A stretch of 64,000 bases of DNA from Agreia sp. PsM10 (GCF_030433855.1 NZ_JARUXC010000001.1:372001-436000); one strand, 5' to 3'; positions 35,534-45,131 are shown, counted from the stretch's first letter. Notes: generated by a model from the letters alone, not told the origin. A program made the numbers and translations.

Positions 35534-35826
35534 TCGACTGGGCAGCATTCGCCATCGTGGCCGCGGCCGCGCTCGTGTCGGCGTCGGTCGTCGTGAGCCT
35601 GTTCGCCTTCGGGCTCCGCCTCTTGAACGTGGGACGAGGTGTCGACGCCGACGACAGTCCGGGCGCCAGCGAGACCACCGCATCCGGCTCGGTCTCGGTC
35701 GTGCCCGCGCAGCAGGAGGGCCGTCCCCGGTGGGCGACGTTCGCCGCGGTGATCTGTTTCGGCCTCTGCATCCTGGCCGTGCTCTTCGGCATCTACCTGA
35801 TCGTGCCGTTCTTCCACGCAAGCTGA
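35530..35826 (+). CDS. Small membrane protein coupled to pit
   Basis: A 98-residue protein with two predicted transmembrane helices (about 5-30 and 69-92) separated by a Ser/Asp-rich loop of about 35 residues. No family is recognised. The ATG overlaps the pit stop (ATGA), implying translational coupling and perhaps a small partner subunit of the phosphate transporter. That is inference from arrangement only. Confidence 0.72.
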   Translation: MIDWAAFAIVAAAALVSASVVVSLFAFGLRLLNVGRGVDADDSPGASETTASGSVSVVPAQQEGRPRWATFAAVICFGLCILAVLFGIYLIVPFFHAS

Positions 35827-35851
35827 GGCGAGGAGCGCTAGTGTCGGGGCC

Positions 35852-37246
35852 ATGGATTCCTCGACGGCCATTCCCGATCTCGTCGCCGCCGTTCGCGGCC
35901 GTTTCGATTCGGGTCGCACGCGCTCTCTGACATGGCGGCTCGAGCAGCTGTCGGGTCTGCGCGACTTTCTGATCGAGCGCGGGCCGGAGCTCGAGAAGGC
36001 CCTTCGTTCCGACCTGGCGAAGAACCCGAGCGAATCGCAGCTCACCGAGATCGGCGTCGTTCTCTCCGAGGTGACCCACACCCTCTCGCAGCTTCGAACA
36101 TGGCTGCGGCCACGCCGAGTGGGGGTGCCCCTCGCCCTGGCGCCGGCCACCGCGTCGGTGATGCTCGAGCCGTTGGGCGTGGTGCTCATCATCTCGCCGT
36201 GGAACTATCCGGTGCAGCTCCTGCTCGCGCCACTGGTCGGTGCCCTCGCCGCCGGCAATGCCGTCGTGCTCAAGCCCAGCGAGCTCGCTCCCGCGACGTC
36301 GGCCGTGATGGCCCGGTTCCTGCCGCGTTATCTCGACGATCGCGCCGTCGCGGTGGTCGAGGGGGCGGTCGACGAGACCACCGAGCTGCTCGCGCAGCGG
36401 TTCGACCACATCTTCTACACCGGCAACTCGCGGGTTGCACGAATCGTCGCGCAGGCCGCGGCGAAGAACCTCACTCCCGTCACCCTCGAACTCGGCGGCA
36501 AGTCGCCCGTCTACGTCGATGACACCGTCGACATCAACGCCGCGGCCAAGCGCATCGCGTGGGGCAAGTTCCTCAACGCCGGGCAGACGTGCGTGGCGCC
36601 CGACTACGTTCTGGCGACGCCGGATGTCGCGGCTCGCCTCGTCGACGCCCTGCGCGTCGCGATCTCCTCGCTCTATGGCGAAGACGCGCACAAGACCGCC
36701 GACTACGGGCGCATCGTCAATGACGCCCAGTTCGCGCGGCTCACCGGTCTCCTGCATGATCGGCAGGCCGCCATCGGCGGTCGATCCGAGGCGACGGAGC
36801 GGTACATCGAGCCGACGGTGCTGGTCGATGTCGGCCTGGACGACGAGGTCATGACGCAGGAGATCTTCGGACCTGTCCTGCCGATCGTGACCGTCACCGG
36901 TCTCGACGACGCACTCGCCGTCATCCGTGCCGGCGACAAGCCGCTCGCGCTCTACGTCTTCAGCGATGACAAGGATGCCCGCCGTCGGTTCCTGACCGAG
37001 ACGTCGTCGGGCGCCATCGGCTTCGGGGTGACCGTGGCCCATCTCAGCGTGCCCGGGCTGCCGTTCGGCGGCGTGGGGGAGAGCGGCACGGGCAGCTATC
37101 ACGGTCGGCGGAGCGTCGAGACGTTCAGCCACGAGAAGGCCGTGCTGTCGAAGCCGCTCGCGCCGGACACGCTCGGCCTCGTGTATCCGCCTTACACGCC
37201 GAAGCGCAGCTCCTTCATCAGAGGCCTGCTGCGCAGGCTGAGTTAG
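35852..37246 (+). CDS. NAD(P)-dependent aldehyde dehydrogenase (ALDH3-like)
   Basis: A 464-residue aldehyde dehydrogenase. The substrate-binding Asn is in ISPWNYPVQL, the general-base Glu in TLELGGKSPVYV and the catalytic Cys in NAGQTCVAPDYV; the C-terminal GGVGESGTGSYHGRRSVETFSHEKAV is typical. Its short N terminus and the C-terminal end KPLAPDTLGLVYPPYTPKR place it near class 3 enzymes, which oxidise medium-chain and aromatic aldehydes. A TAGTGT hexamer is seven bases before the ATG. It could oxidise aldehydes produced by the amine oxidases in this window, but it is 14 kb from one and not in its operon. Confidence 0.92.
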   Translation: MDSSTAIPDLVAAVRGRFDSGRTRSLTWRLEQLSGLRDFLIERGPELEKALRSDLAKNPSESQLTEIGVVLSEVTHTLSQLRTWLRPRRVGVPLALAPATASVMLEPLGVVLIISPWNYPVQLLLAPLVGALAAGNAVVLKPSELAPATSAVMARFLPRYLDDRAVAVVEGAVDETTELLAQRFDHIFYTGNSRVARIVAQAAAKNLTPVTLELGGKSPVYVDDTVDINAAAKRIAWGKFLNAGQTCVAPDYVLATPDVAARLVDALRVAISSLYGEDAHKTADYGRIVNDAQFARLTGLLHDRQAAIGGRSEATERYIEPTVLVDVGLDDEVMTQEIFGPVLPIVTVTGLDDALAVIRAGDKPLALYVFSDDKDARRRFLTETSSGAIGFGVTVAHLSVPGLPFGGVGESGTGSYHGRRSVETFSHEKAVLSKPLAPDTLGLVYPPYTPKRSSFIRGLLRRLS

Positions 37247-37300
37247 GGTTGTTGCCGGCGGCCACGAGCCTCCTTCCCAAGCAATGGAGCTGATATTCAC

Positions 37301-38857
37301 ATGACGAATGCCTCGACGACCGCGCCCACGACGGCCGCAGAGAGACTGGCCGCGCAGACCTCCGCAGAGACGGCCGCGCACCCCTCGAAGGCCACCCGCT
37401 TCCGCACCGAGACCGACTCCCTCGGAAGCGTCGACATTCCGTTCGACGCGTTCTGGGGCGTGCACACGGCCAGGGCACTCGAGAACTTCCCCATCAGCCG
37501 TCGCCCCATCTCCGTATACCCCGATCTGATCGACGCACTGGTGATCGTGAAGCAGGCGGCCGCGCGGGCGAACGTCGAGATCGGCGTGCTGACCGCCGAG
37601 AAGGGCGCGATGATCGACGCCGCCTGCGAGGCGATCCGCCAGGGGGAGTACCACGACCAGTTCGTCGTCGGCGTGATCCAGGGCGGCGCGGGCACGTCGA
37701 CGAACATGAACACGAACGAGGTCATCGCCAACGTGGCCCTGCAGCTGGCCGGTGAGGAGAAGGGGCGCTACGACCTGCTGCACCCCCTCGACGACGTCAA
37801 CCGCAGCCAGAGCACGAACGACACCTACCCCACGGCGGTCAAGCTCGCACTCGTCTTCTCCCTGCAGCGGCTGCTGGTGGAGCATGCGCTGATGCGCGAC
37901 TCGTTCGGCGCCAAGGGCAAGGAGTTCGCGGGCGTCCTGAAAGTGGGTCGCACCCAGTTGCAGGACGCCGTGCCGATGACGCTCGGCCAGGAGTTCCACG
38001 GCTTCGCCACCACCCTGACCGAAGACCTCGAGCGCATGGAGGAGACCGTTCCCCTGCTCTGGGAGATCAATCTCGGCGCCACGGCCATCGGCACCGGAAT
38101 CACCGCCGATCCTCGCTACGTCGAATCGGTGCGCGCCCACCTGAGCGCGCTCACCGGTTACGAGCACATCACCGCCGTCGACCTCATCGAGGCCACCAGC
38201 GATGCGGGCGTGTTCATGCAGCTCTCCGGCATCCTCAAGCGCAGCGCAATCAAGCTCTCGAAGATCTGCAACGATCTGCGGCTGCTCTCCAGTGGCCCGC
38301 AGGCCGGATTCGGCGAGATCAACCTTCCCCCCAGGCAGGCGGGGTCGAGCATCATGCCGGGCAAGGTGAACCCGGTGATCCCCGAGGTCGTGAACCAGAT
38401 CGCCTTCTCCGTCGCGGGCGCGGACCTCACCGTGACCATGGCGGCCGAGGGCGGCCAGCTGCAGCTGAACGCGTTCGAGCCCGTCATCGCCCATTCCCTG
38501 CTGCAGAGTCTCGCGTGGATGAGGCAGGGATGCCGCACCCTGCGTATCAACTGCATCGACGGCATCACGGCCAACCACGAGAGACTCGACGCCATGGTCG
38601 CGTCGAGCGTGGGCGTCGTCACCGCCCTCACCCCGTACATCGGATACGCCGCAGCCTCGTCGCTGGCGCACGCCGCCCTGCTCACGAAGCGCAACATCGC
38701 CGACCTCGTCGTCGAGGCGGGCCTCATGGATCGGGAACGCGTGCTGAAGCTGCTCTCGCCCGCCCGGCTCTCCGGCCTGGAACCCGTGACCGACGTGCTG
38801 CAGGTGATCGCGCAGGCCGAAGCCGAAGCCGAGGCCTCTACTCGCCAGGAGCCGTAG
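37301..38857 (+). CDS. aspA: Aspartate ammonia-lyase
   Basis: A 518-residue member of the fumarase/aspartase superfamily, which interconverts aspartate with fumarate plus ammonia. Motifs: TNMNTNEVIAN and VNRSQSTNDTYPTAVKLAL (substrate loops), VGRTQLQDAVPMTLGQEF and the mobile Ser loop GSSIMPGKVNPVIPEVVNQ. An N-terminal extension of about 35 Ala/Thr-rich residues precedes the conserved FRTETDSLGSVDIPFDAFWG; such extensions are common. The loop NRSQSTND and the substitutions around the active site favour aspartase over class II fumarase. The ATG has AATGGAGC upstream; gene end overlaps yihY by 20 bp. Confidence 0.88.
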   Translation: MTNASTTAPTTAAERLAAQTSAETAAHPSKATRFRTETDSLGSVDIPFDAFWGVHTARALENFPISRRPISVYPDLIDALVIVKQAAARANVEIGVLTAEKGAMIDAACEAIRQGEYHDQFVVGVIQGGAGTSTNMNTNEVIANVALQLAGEEKGRYDLLHPLDDVNRSQSTNDTYPTAVKLALVFSLQRLLVEHALMRDSFGAKGKEFAGVLKVGRTQLQDAVPMTLGQEFHGFATTLTEDLERMEETVPLLWEINLGATAIGTGITADPRYVESVRAHLSALTGYEHITAVDLIEATSDAGVFMQLSGILKRSAIKLSKICNDLRLLSSGPQAGFGEINLPPRQAGSSIMPGKVNPVIPEVVNQIAFSVAGADLTVTMAAEGGQLQLNAFEPVIAHSLLQSLAWMRQGCRTLRINCIDGITANHERLDAMVASSVGVVTALTPYIGYAAASSLAHAALLTKRNIADLVVEAGLMDRERVLKLLSPARLSGLEPVTDVLQVIAQAEAEAEASTRQEP

Positions 38858-39884
38858 AGCGCGCCTCCGCCTCCCGCAGCATCTGCGAGAGGCGGCGCAG
38901 CTCGCGGCCGTCCGAGAGGTCGGCCGACCAGCGTCGGGCCAGGATGCTGTTGCGCGCGGTGTCGCGCAACGGCACCTGGATCGTCTCCTCGGCCGGCAGC
39001 CCGGCCAGCAGCTGACGCGCCCGGGTGAGCTCGGCATCCACCTCGACGCCGATCATCAGCACGACCGACGAGATGTACAGCCAGATGAGGGCCGCGATGG
39101 GAACACCGAGCCAGCCGTACAGCCGGTCGTAGTTCGCGAACGTCGCGAGGTAGAGGCCGAAACCGACCGCTGCCAGGGTCCAGATGGCGACGGTGAAGGT
39201 GGCCCCGACCGACAGCCAGCGCAGTCGCGGGCGATGCAGGTTGGGCGTGCCGTAGTACAGGAACCCGACCGTGAAGATGGCCACGAGCGCCAACGGAATC
39301 CACTTGAGTGCCGACCAGAGGTCGGCGACGATGCCGGGCCAGCCCAGGGAGTCGACGAGCGCCCCGGCCACGGTCGGCGTGAGCCCGACGATGACGCCGA
39401 TCACGAGGTAGCACGCGATCAGTCCCGCGGCCACGCCGAGCATCAGGATGCGGTTCTTCGTGAGCCGGCGCCCTTCCTCCACCTCGTAGACATTGTTCAT
39501 GGCGCGGCCGAACGCCGTGGCGAATCCGGAGACGGTCCAGAGAGTCAGCACCGTTCCGATGAGCAGCGCCCACCCCGAATTCGGCAGCAGCGAGAGCTGG
39601 TCGAAGATCGCGCGGACGGCCTGCGACGTGTCCGGCTGGGAGAGGCGCCCGACCACGTCGAGGATCAGCTGGATCGTCGCATCCCCGTTGTCGAACAGGG
39701 CCAGGCCGGAGACGATGGCGAGGGCGGCGGGAAAGAGAGACAGCGCGGAGAAGAACGTGATCGCCGCAGCCGCGTCGATGTCACGGTGAAGGATGAATCC
39801 GTGCCAGGTGCGGCGGATGGCGTATCGGGTGGCCCTGCGATCGAGCTGCCTGCGGGTGAGAAGGGGATCACCCGCGCGCGTCAT
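38838..39884 (-). CDS. YihY/virulence factor BrkB family membrane protein
   Basis: A 348-residue membrane protein with about six transmembrane helices between residues 45 and 300. Motifs: ITFFSALSLFPAALAIVSG in helix 1, SGWALLIGTVLTLWTVSGFATAFGRAMNNVYEV, GFLYYGTPN and LYGWLGVPIAALIWLYISSVVLMIGVEVD. The family was long mis-annotated as ribonuclease BN; its function is unknown. The cytosolic C-terminal tail is basic/acidic and about 50 residues. The ATG is six bases after TACTAT. It converges on aspA. Confidence 0.9.
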   Translation of the reverse strand: MTRAGDPLLTRRQLDRRATRYAIRRTWHGFILHRDIDAAAAITFFSALSLFPAALAIVSGLALFDNGDATIQLILDVVGRLSQPDTSQAVRAIFDQLSLLPNSGWALLIGTVLTLWTVSGFATAFGRAMNNVYEVEEGRRLTKNRILMLGVAAGLIACYLVIGVIVGLTPTVAGALVDSLGWPGIVADLWSALKWIPLALVAIFTVGFLYYGTPNLHRPRLRWLSVGATFTVAIWTLAAVGFGLYLATFANYDRLYGWLGVPIAALIWLYISSVVLMIGVEVDAELTRARQLLAGLPAEETIQVPLRDTARNSILARRWSADLSDGRELRRLSQMLREAEARSTAPGE

Positions 39885-39890
39885 GATTCG

Positions 39891-39896
39891 ATAGTA
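39891..39896 (-). promoter_or_regulatory. -10 element for the yihY gene
   Basis: TACTAT on the minus strand ends six bases before the ATG; close to consensus and at leaderless spacing. Confidence 0.55.
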
Positions 39897-39927
39897 GAGG
39901 CGCCCCGCACAGCGCCGTGACACGGCC

Positions 39928-39933
39928 TAGCAT
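39928..39933 (+). promoter_or_regulatory. -10 element for the FAD-linked oxidase gene
   Basis: TAGCAT ends six bases before the ATG at 39940; leaderless spacing. It lies 32 bases from the divergent yihY -10. Confidence 0.5.
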
Positions 39934-39939
39934 GGCCGT

Positions 39940-41370
39940 ATGCACGTTGCCGAGACCGCGCCGCAGGCGATCCTCGATCTGCTCGATGCCGAGGTGGGCG
40001 AGGCCGTGTCGACGGATCCCGCGCTGCTGCAGTCCGTTCGCACAGACAAGTCGGGCTGGGTCGCGCCGGGCACACCCCTCGCGGTCGTCCGCGCACGCAC
40101 TGTCGATCAGGTGCAGGCGGCCATGCGCATCGCCGCGCGGTTCCGCATTCCTGTCGTCCCTCGCGGAGCAGGCACGGGCCTGGCAGGGGGAGGCGTGGGC
40201 ACCGACGGAGCGCTCGTCATCTCGACCGAGCTCATGACCGACGTCGTCGAGGTGAACCTCGCCGATGAACTCGCCGTCGTGCAGGCCGGCGTCGTCAACC
40301 AGCACCTGAGCGACCTCGTGGCGCCGCACGGTCTCGTCTTCTCTCCGGATCCCGCATCCAAGGCCATCTCGACGATCGGGGGCAACATCGCCACGAATGC
40401 CGGCGGGCTCCTGTGCGCGAAGTACGGGGTGACCAGGGAGGCGATCCTCGGTCTTCTCGTTGTGCTGCCCGACGGGTCGCTGCTGCGCACCGGCCATCGC
40501 AGCGTCAAGGGCGTCACGGGCTACGACCTCACGGCCCTCTTCACCGGCTCCGAGGGCACGCTCGGCATCATCGTCGAGGCCACGGTGCGGCTCCGGCCGA
40601 TCCCGCCGGGCGACGTGGTGACGATCGGCGCGTTCTTCGCCGACCTGGCTGCTGCCGCCTCCGCTGCCGCGGCCATCACCGCCGCCCGCATCAGGCCGGC
40701 GGTCATGGAGCTCATGGACTCCGCCTCGCTCATCGCGATCGACGCATACTCCGGCACACGGCTGGCCGACGGCGGCGCGGCGTACCTCCTCGTGCAGACG
40801 GATGCCCGCGGTGCGGCCGACGAGGCGTCGGCGATCGCCGAGATCCTCACGCGGGCAGGGGCGGAGGTGAGGCTCGCACGCGACGCCGCCGAGGGCGAGG
40901 CCCTGCTCGCCGTGAGGCGCAACTTCCATCCGGCCCTGGCCGCCAGGGGAGAGGTGCTCATCGAGGACGTCTGCGTTCCCCGCTCCCGGCTCGTCGAGAT
41001 GTTCGCGGCCATCGAGGACATCTCGAAGCGCCACGGCATCTCCATCCCGACCGTCGCGCACGCGGGCGACGGCAACCTGCATCCGAACTTCGTGCTTCCC
41101 GAGCGGCCGGCGCACCCGATCGACGGCCCTGCCGGCGGCGGGGTCGGCGTCGACGAGCAGTGGGTGCCCGATGCGGTGTGGGCGGCGGCCGACGAGCTCT
41201 TCCAGGCGGCCGTGGCGCTCGATGGCACGCTGACAGGAGAGCACGGGGTGGGGGTTCTTAAAAAGCGATGGCTCGAGAACGAGATCGGCCCTCATTCCCT
41301 CGCGCTCCAGCGCGGCATCAAGGCCGTGTTCGACCCGCAGTCGATCATGAATCCCGGCGCGGTGTTCTGA
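39940..41370 (+). CDS. FAD-linked oxidase, GlcD/D-lactate dehydrogenase-like
   Basis: A 476-residue VAO-fold flavoprotein. The FAD-binding half has VPRGAGTGLAGGGVG, TIGGNIATNAGGLLCAKYG, SVKGVTGYDLTALFTGSEGTLGII; the C-terminal half carries the metal/substrate motifs HAGDGNLHPNFVL and GEHGVGVLKKRWL. Family members oxidise D-lactate, glycolate or D-2-hydroxyacids and feed electrons to the respiratory chain. No glcE/glcF-like FeS subunit is adjacent, so it is a single-subunit type; the substrate is undetermined. Confidence 0.9.
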   Translation: MHVAETAPQAILDLLDAEVGEAVSTDPALLQSVRTDKSGWVAPGTPLAVVRARTVDQVQAAMRIAARFRIPVVPRGAGTGLAGGGVGTDGALVISTELMTDVVEVNLADELAVVQAGVVNQHLSDLVAPHGLVFSPDPASKAISTIGGNIATNAGGLLCAKYGVTREAILGLLVVLPDGSLLRTGHRSVKGVTGYDLTALFTGSEGTLGIIVEATVRLRPIPPGDVVTIGAFFADLAAAASAAAAITAARIRPAVMELMDSASLIAIDAYSGTRLADGGAAYLLVQTDARGAADEASAIAEILTRAGAEVRLARDAAEGEALLAVRRNFHPALAARGEVLIEDVCVPRSRLVEMFAAIEDISKRHGISIPTVAHAGDGNLHPNFVLPERPAHPIDGPAGGGVGVDEQWVPDAVWAAADELFQAAVALDGTLTGEHGVGVLKKRWLENEIGPHSLALQRGIKAVFDPQSIMNPGAVF

Positions 41371-41437
41371 CGCATCGGCCTCCCCGAATCATCGCCGTGC
41401 CGCTAGGCTCGGTGGCCTGTCCCCGATGAGGAGTCCC

Positions 41438-42784
41438 GTGACCCAGCATTACCAGCCCGGCTACTACCCGCAGCAGCAGGCCGCCCCTGCCTTCGCCCCC
41501 GCTCCTCAGCAGGCGGTGAACCCCGTGTACGCCGACCAGGCGGTGTGGAGCGCGCCCACCCCTCCGACGCAGAAGTCGACGGGCCTCGTGCTGTCGATCA
41601 TCGGCATCAGCGTTCTGGGCTTCATCTTCCTCGCCGTTCTCGTCTACATCCTCATCGGCCTCGGCCCGTTCGCACTCTTCGTCTGCGGTCTCGTGGCGCT
41701 CATCCCGCTCGCCGTCGTCATCCTCACCATCACGTGGATCGACCGGTGGGAGCCGGAGCCGCGAGGGGCCCTCTGGTTCGCCTTCCTCTGGGGTGCGGCC
41801 GCATCCGTCGCCATCGCCCTGCTCGTGGGTCTCGGGGTGCAGCTCGCGGTCTACTACGCCACCCAGGGACAGGGCGGCGTCGGCGACTTCTTCTCCGCTG
41901 TCATCCAGGCGCCGTTGGTCGAGGAGAGCGCGAAGGGGCTCGGCGTGCTGATCCTGTTCTTCGTGCTGCGCCGTCACTTCGACGGACCGGTCGACGGTCT
42001 CGTCTACGGGGCCACGGTCGCAGCCGGCTTCGCCTTCACCGAGAACATCCTCTACTTCGGCTCGTCGCTGATCGAGTCCGGGGGCATCGGACTCGGGTTC
42101 ACCTTCTTCCTGCGCGGCATCATGTCGCCCTTCGCCCACGTGATGTTCACCGCATGCACCGGCGTGGCCCTCGGCTTCGCTTCGCAGAAGAAGGGCTGGC
42201 TCCCCGGCATCGGCTTCTTCTTCATCGGGCTCGTCCCCGCCGTTCTGCTGCACGCCCTCTGGAACGGGTCGTCATTCATCGTCGAGGGCCTGGGCGGCTT
42301 CTTCCTCGTCTACGCGCTCGTGCAGGTTCCCCTCTTCGCCCTGGCCATCGTCGCCGTCGTGTTCCTGCGCAAGCGCGAAGCCGCACTCACGCGGGTTCGA
42401 CTCGACGAGTACGCGGCGGCCGGATGGTTCACGCCCGAGGAGGTGGCGATGCTGTCGACCGGCACAGGTCGGCGGCAGGCACGCACCTGGGCGAAGGCGC
42501 AGGGCGGAGACAAGGGCACGGTCATGCGACGGTTCACCCAGGATGCGACGCGCCTGGCCTTCGCGCGCCAGCGCGTCGTCACAGGCCGCGACGGAATCGG
42601 GGGCCGCCGAGACGAGGCCGACCTTCTGCAGGCCGTGGCCGCAGACCGCGCCGTGCTGCTGTCGACAGGGCCCCAGGCGGCGGTGCTCCCGCCGCAGGAG
42701 CAGTATCCGCAGTCTCCCGGGCAGTACTCGCCGCCGGCCGCGCCGCCGCAGCAGCATGGACAGCAGGGCCCGCCCGTCATCTGA
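41438..42784 (+). CDS. PrsW family intramembrane metalloprotease
   Basis: A 448-residue protein with a Pro/Gln-rich N-terminal tail (about 45 residues), about eight transmembrane helices, and a Pro/Gln-rich cytosolic C-terminal tail. PrsW signatures: APLVEESAKGLGVLILFF, AAGFAFTENILYFG, FAHVMFTACTGVALG and LLHALWNGSSF, giving the conserved EE, E and His residues of the presumed metal site. Founding member PrsW cleaves an anti-sigma factor in Bacillus; related enzymes include CAAX-type proteases. The substrate here is unknown. The GTG start was chosen for GAGGAG six bases upstream; a TAGGCT -10 lies further up. Confidence 0.88.
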   Translation: MTQHYQPGYYPQQQAAPAFAPAPQQAVNPVYADQAVWSAPTPPTQKSTGLVLSIIGISVLGFIFLAVLVYILIGLGPFALFVCGLVALIPLAVVILTITWIDRWEPEPRGALWFAFLWGAAASVAIALLVGLGVQLAVYYATQGQGGVGDFFSAVIQAPLVEESAKGLGVLILFFVLRRHFDGPVDGLVYGATVAAGFAFTENILYFGSSLIESGGIGLGFTFFLRGIMSPFAHVMFTACTGVALGFASQKKGWLPGIGFFFIGLVPAVLLHALWNGSSFIVEGLGGFFLVYALVQVPLFALAIVAVVFLRKREAALTRVRLDEYAAAGWFTPEEVAMLSTGTGRRQARTWAKAQGGDKGTVMRRFTQDATRLAFARQRVVTGRDGIGGRRDEADLLQAVAADRAVLLSTGPQAAVLPPQEQYPQSPGQYSPPAAPPQQHGQQGPPVI

Positions 42785-42787
42785 CGG

Positions 42788-42804
42788 CGGGGGCGGCGCC
42801 CCCG
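42788..42804 (+). terminator. Hairpin after the PrsW gene
   Basis: CGGGGGC, loop GGC..., GCCCCCG form a 7-bp GC-only stem with a 3-base loop four bases after the PrsW stop. It has no U-tract. A TAAACT -10-like sequence for helR follows at 42812-42817. Confidence 0.4.
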
Positions 42805-42848
42805 GAGCCGAGTAAACTGGTTGGCCGCTGTCAAGGAGTGTCAAAAAA

Positions 42849-45131
42849 GTGGTTTCAACCGAGCTCGCCCAGGAACGTCGCTATGTCGAGGGGCTGTACA
42901 CCCGCCTCGACGCCCTGAGGGCCGAGGCGCGCACGGCGCTCGAGAGGGTGCGGCGCGAGAGCGTGGGCGGCAACCACCAGAGCCGCTCCGAGCGGGATGC
43001 CTACGCCCGGCTCTACGAGGACCGCATAGCTCAGCTCGACGAGGTCGACGACCGGCTGGCCTTCGGACGGCTCGAACTGGTGGACGCCGACACCGCCGAC
43101 GCTGCGGACGACCCCGACGACAGCTCGCCGTTCCGCTACATCGGTCGCATCGGTCTGCGCGACGAGCAGCTGAGGCCGATCCTGCTCGACTGGCGGGTGC
43201 CGCAGGCCGCGGCGTTCTACCAGGCCACCGCCGCGACGCCGCTCGGTGCCCGTGCCCGACGGCACCTCATCACCGAGGGCCGAACGGTCACGCGCATCGA
43301 CGATGAGATCTTCGACGCGGAACTGCTCGTCGAGCAGGCCGACTCGCTGCAGGGAGAGGCGGCGTTGCTCGCCGCCCTCACCAGCCAGCGCACGGGCCGC
43401 ATGTCCGACATCGTCGCCACGATCCAGGCCGAGCAGGACAGGATCATCCGGTCCGAGCTCGGGGGAGTGCTCGTCGTGCAGGGAGGCCCCGGCACGGGAA
43501 AGACCGCCGTGGCTCTTCACCGCGCCGCCTACCTGCTCTACTCCCACCGCGAGCGACTCGCGTCATCCGGTGTGCTCGTGGTCGGCCCGTCCAGGGCCTT
43601 CCTGCAGTACATCGAGGCCGTGCTGCCGAGCCTCGGCGAGACGGGTGTCGTCGTCTCGAGCGTCGGCGGCCTCTATCCGGGCCTCGAGGCGACGCACGAC
43701 GACGCCCCCGAGACCGCGCGGGTGAAAGGTGCGGCCGAGATGGCCGCTCTCATCAAGCGGGCCGTGCGCTCGCGCCAGCGCGTGCCCGCCGAGGCGATCG
43801 ACCTCGAGGTCAACGGCGAGAGGCTCACCCTCGAACCGGGGCTCATCTCCTCTGCGATGCAGCGGGCGTGGGAGAGCCGTAAGCCGCACAACGAGGCGCG
43901 GGTCGTCTTCGTCAAGAGCGCACTCAACCAGCTGAGCCGGCTCCTCGCCGACCAGCTGCGCTCGCACGGCAACACCGTCGACGACGCCGACCAGGCCGTG
44001 CTGCGCGAAGACCTGCGCACGTCGCACGACGTGGTGGTGGCGCTCAATACGGCCTGGCTGCCGCTCACGCCCGAGAAGCTTCTCCAGGACCTCTACGCCC
44101 GGCCCCAGTGGCTGGCGTCGCTGACTCCGTCGTGGAGCGAGGCCAGGCGCGCCCTTCTGCGCCGCGACCGCGATGAGCCGTTCACCATCTCCGACGTGCC
44201 GCTGCTCGACGAGGCCGCAGAGCTGCTCGGCGAGTACAACGCTCAGAACGCCGCCCTGAAGCGCGAGGAGAAGCTGCAGAAGAAGCGCGACATCGAGAAC
44301 GCCGAGAACGCGATCCGCAACATGCAGGTCGAAGGCCTCGTGCACGCGGAGGATCTGGCCGCGGGATTCGCCGAGCGCAGTGTGCGCGGCACGACGGCCG
44401 AGCAGGCCGCCGCCGACAGAACCTGGACCTATGGGCACATCGTCGTCGACGAGGCGCAGGAGCTCTCGGCGATGCAATGGCGTGTGCTCGCCCGTCGCTG
44501 CCCGTTGCGCTCCTTCACCGTCGTGGGCGACATGGCGCAGGCGAGCGCGGCGGCCAGCGCCCGCAGCTGGCAGGACGCCGTGCGGCCGCTCGTCGGCTCG
44601 TCACCGCTCGGAGAGAGATGGCGGCTCGAGGAGCTCACGGTGAACTACAGGACGCCGGCGCAGATCGCGGCCGAGGCCGAGCAGATGGCCGAGCGCAACC
44701 ACCTGCCCATCACGCGTGCCACCGCGGTGCGCGAGAGCGAGTGGCCCGTCACGACGACCACGGTGGAGCTCAGCCCGGCTGGGCGCCCCGCCGATCCCGA
44801 CGCGCTCGGCGACGCGGTGATCACCGTGATCGAAGACGACCGCGACATCGATTCCCGGGGCACGGTCGCGGTGATCGCGACCGAGGCGACGGTGGATGCG
44901 CTGTACCCCGCCCTGTCGGAATCCTTCGGCCGCGACATCGGGCTCGGCGCCCAGGGCCTCAACCGATCGATCGCCGTCCTGACGGCGCAGGACGCCAAGG
45001 GCCTGGAGTTCGACGCGGTCGTCGTCGTGGACCCCGACGGCATCCTCGCCGAGTCGACCCGGGGGGCATCCGGCCTCTACGTCGCGATGACCAGGCCCAC
45101 GCAGCGGCTGCACCTCGTGCGCCCGGTGTGA
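42849..45131 (+). CDS. helR: HelD/HelR family RNA-polymerase-recycling ATPase
   Basis: A 760-residue UvrD-like ATPase of the actinobacterial HelD class. An N-terminal coiled-coil (residues about 1-75) precedes the RNA-polymerase-channel-type arm and domain 1A with Walker A GGPGTGKTAVALHRAAYLL (GGPGTGKT at 212-219), the Walker B HIVVDEAQELSAMQW near 535, VVGDMAQASA and the C-terminal helicase motifs (LTAQDAKGLEFDAVVVVDP, LYVAMTRPTQRLHLV). HelD-class proteins release stalled RNA polymerase from nucleic acid; Streptomyces and mycobacterial HelR confer rifamycin tolerance. GTG start with AAGGAG ten bases upstream. The gene name is assigned by family resemblance; other superfamily-1 ATPases are less likely. 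Confidence 0.8.
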   Translation: MVSTELAQERRYVEGLYTRLDALRAEARTALERVRRESVGGNHQSRSERDAYARLYEDRIAQLDEVDDRLAFGRLELVDADTADAADDPDDSSPFRYIGRIGLRDEQLRPILLDWRVPQAAAFYQATAATPLGARARRHLITEGRTVTRIDDEIFDAELLVEQADSLQGEAALLAALTSQRTGRMSDIVATIQAEQDRIIRSELGGVLVVQGGPGTGKTAVALHRAAYLLYSHRERLASSGVLVVGPSRAFLQYIEAVLPSLGETGVVVSSVGGLYPGLEATHDDAPETARVKGAAEMAALIKRAVRSRQRVPAEAIDLEVNGERLTLEPGLISSAMQRAWESRKPHNEARVVFVKSALNQLSRLLADQLRSHGNTVDDADQAVLREDLRTSHDVVVALNTAWLPLTPEKLLQDLYARPQWLASLTPSWSEARRALLRRDRDEPFTISDVPLLDEAAELLGEYNAQNAALKREEKLQKKRDIENAENAIRNMQVEGLVHAEDLAAGFAERSVRGTTAEQAAADRTWTYGHIVVDEAQELSAMQWRVLARRCPLRSFTVVGDMAQASAAASARSWQDAVRPLVGSSPLGERWRLEELTVNYRTPAQIAAEAEQMAERNHLPITRATAVRESEWPVTTTTVELSPAGRPADPDALGDAVITVIEDDRDIDSRGTVAVIATEATVDALYPALSESFGRDIGLGAQGLNRSIAVLTAQDAKGLEFDAVVVVDPDGILAESTRGASGLYVAMTRPTQRLHLVRPV

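Noticed and set aside
34256-39037. A very long open frame on the minus strand across the pit, aldehyde dehydrogenase and aspartase region
   Set aside because: It runs antisense to four genes with clear catalytic motifs and is Arg/Asp/His-rich and repetitive, the usual result of third-position GC bias.
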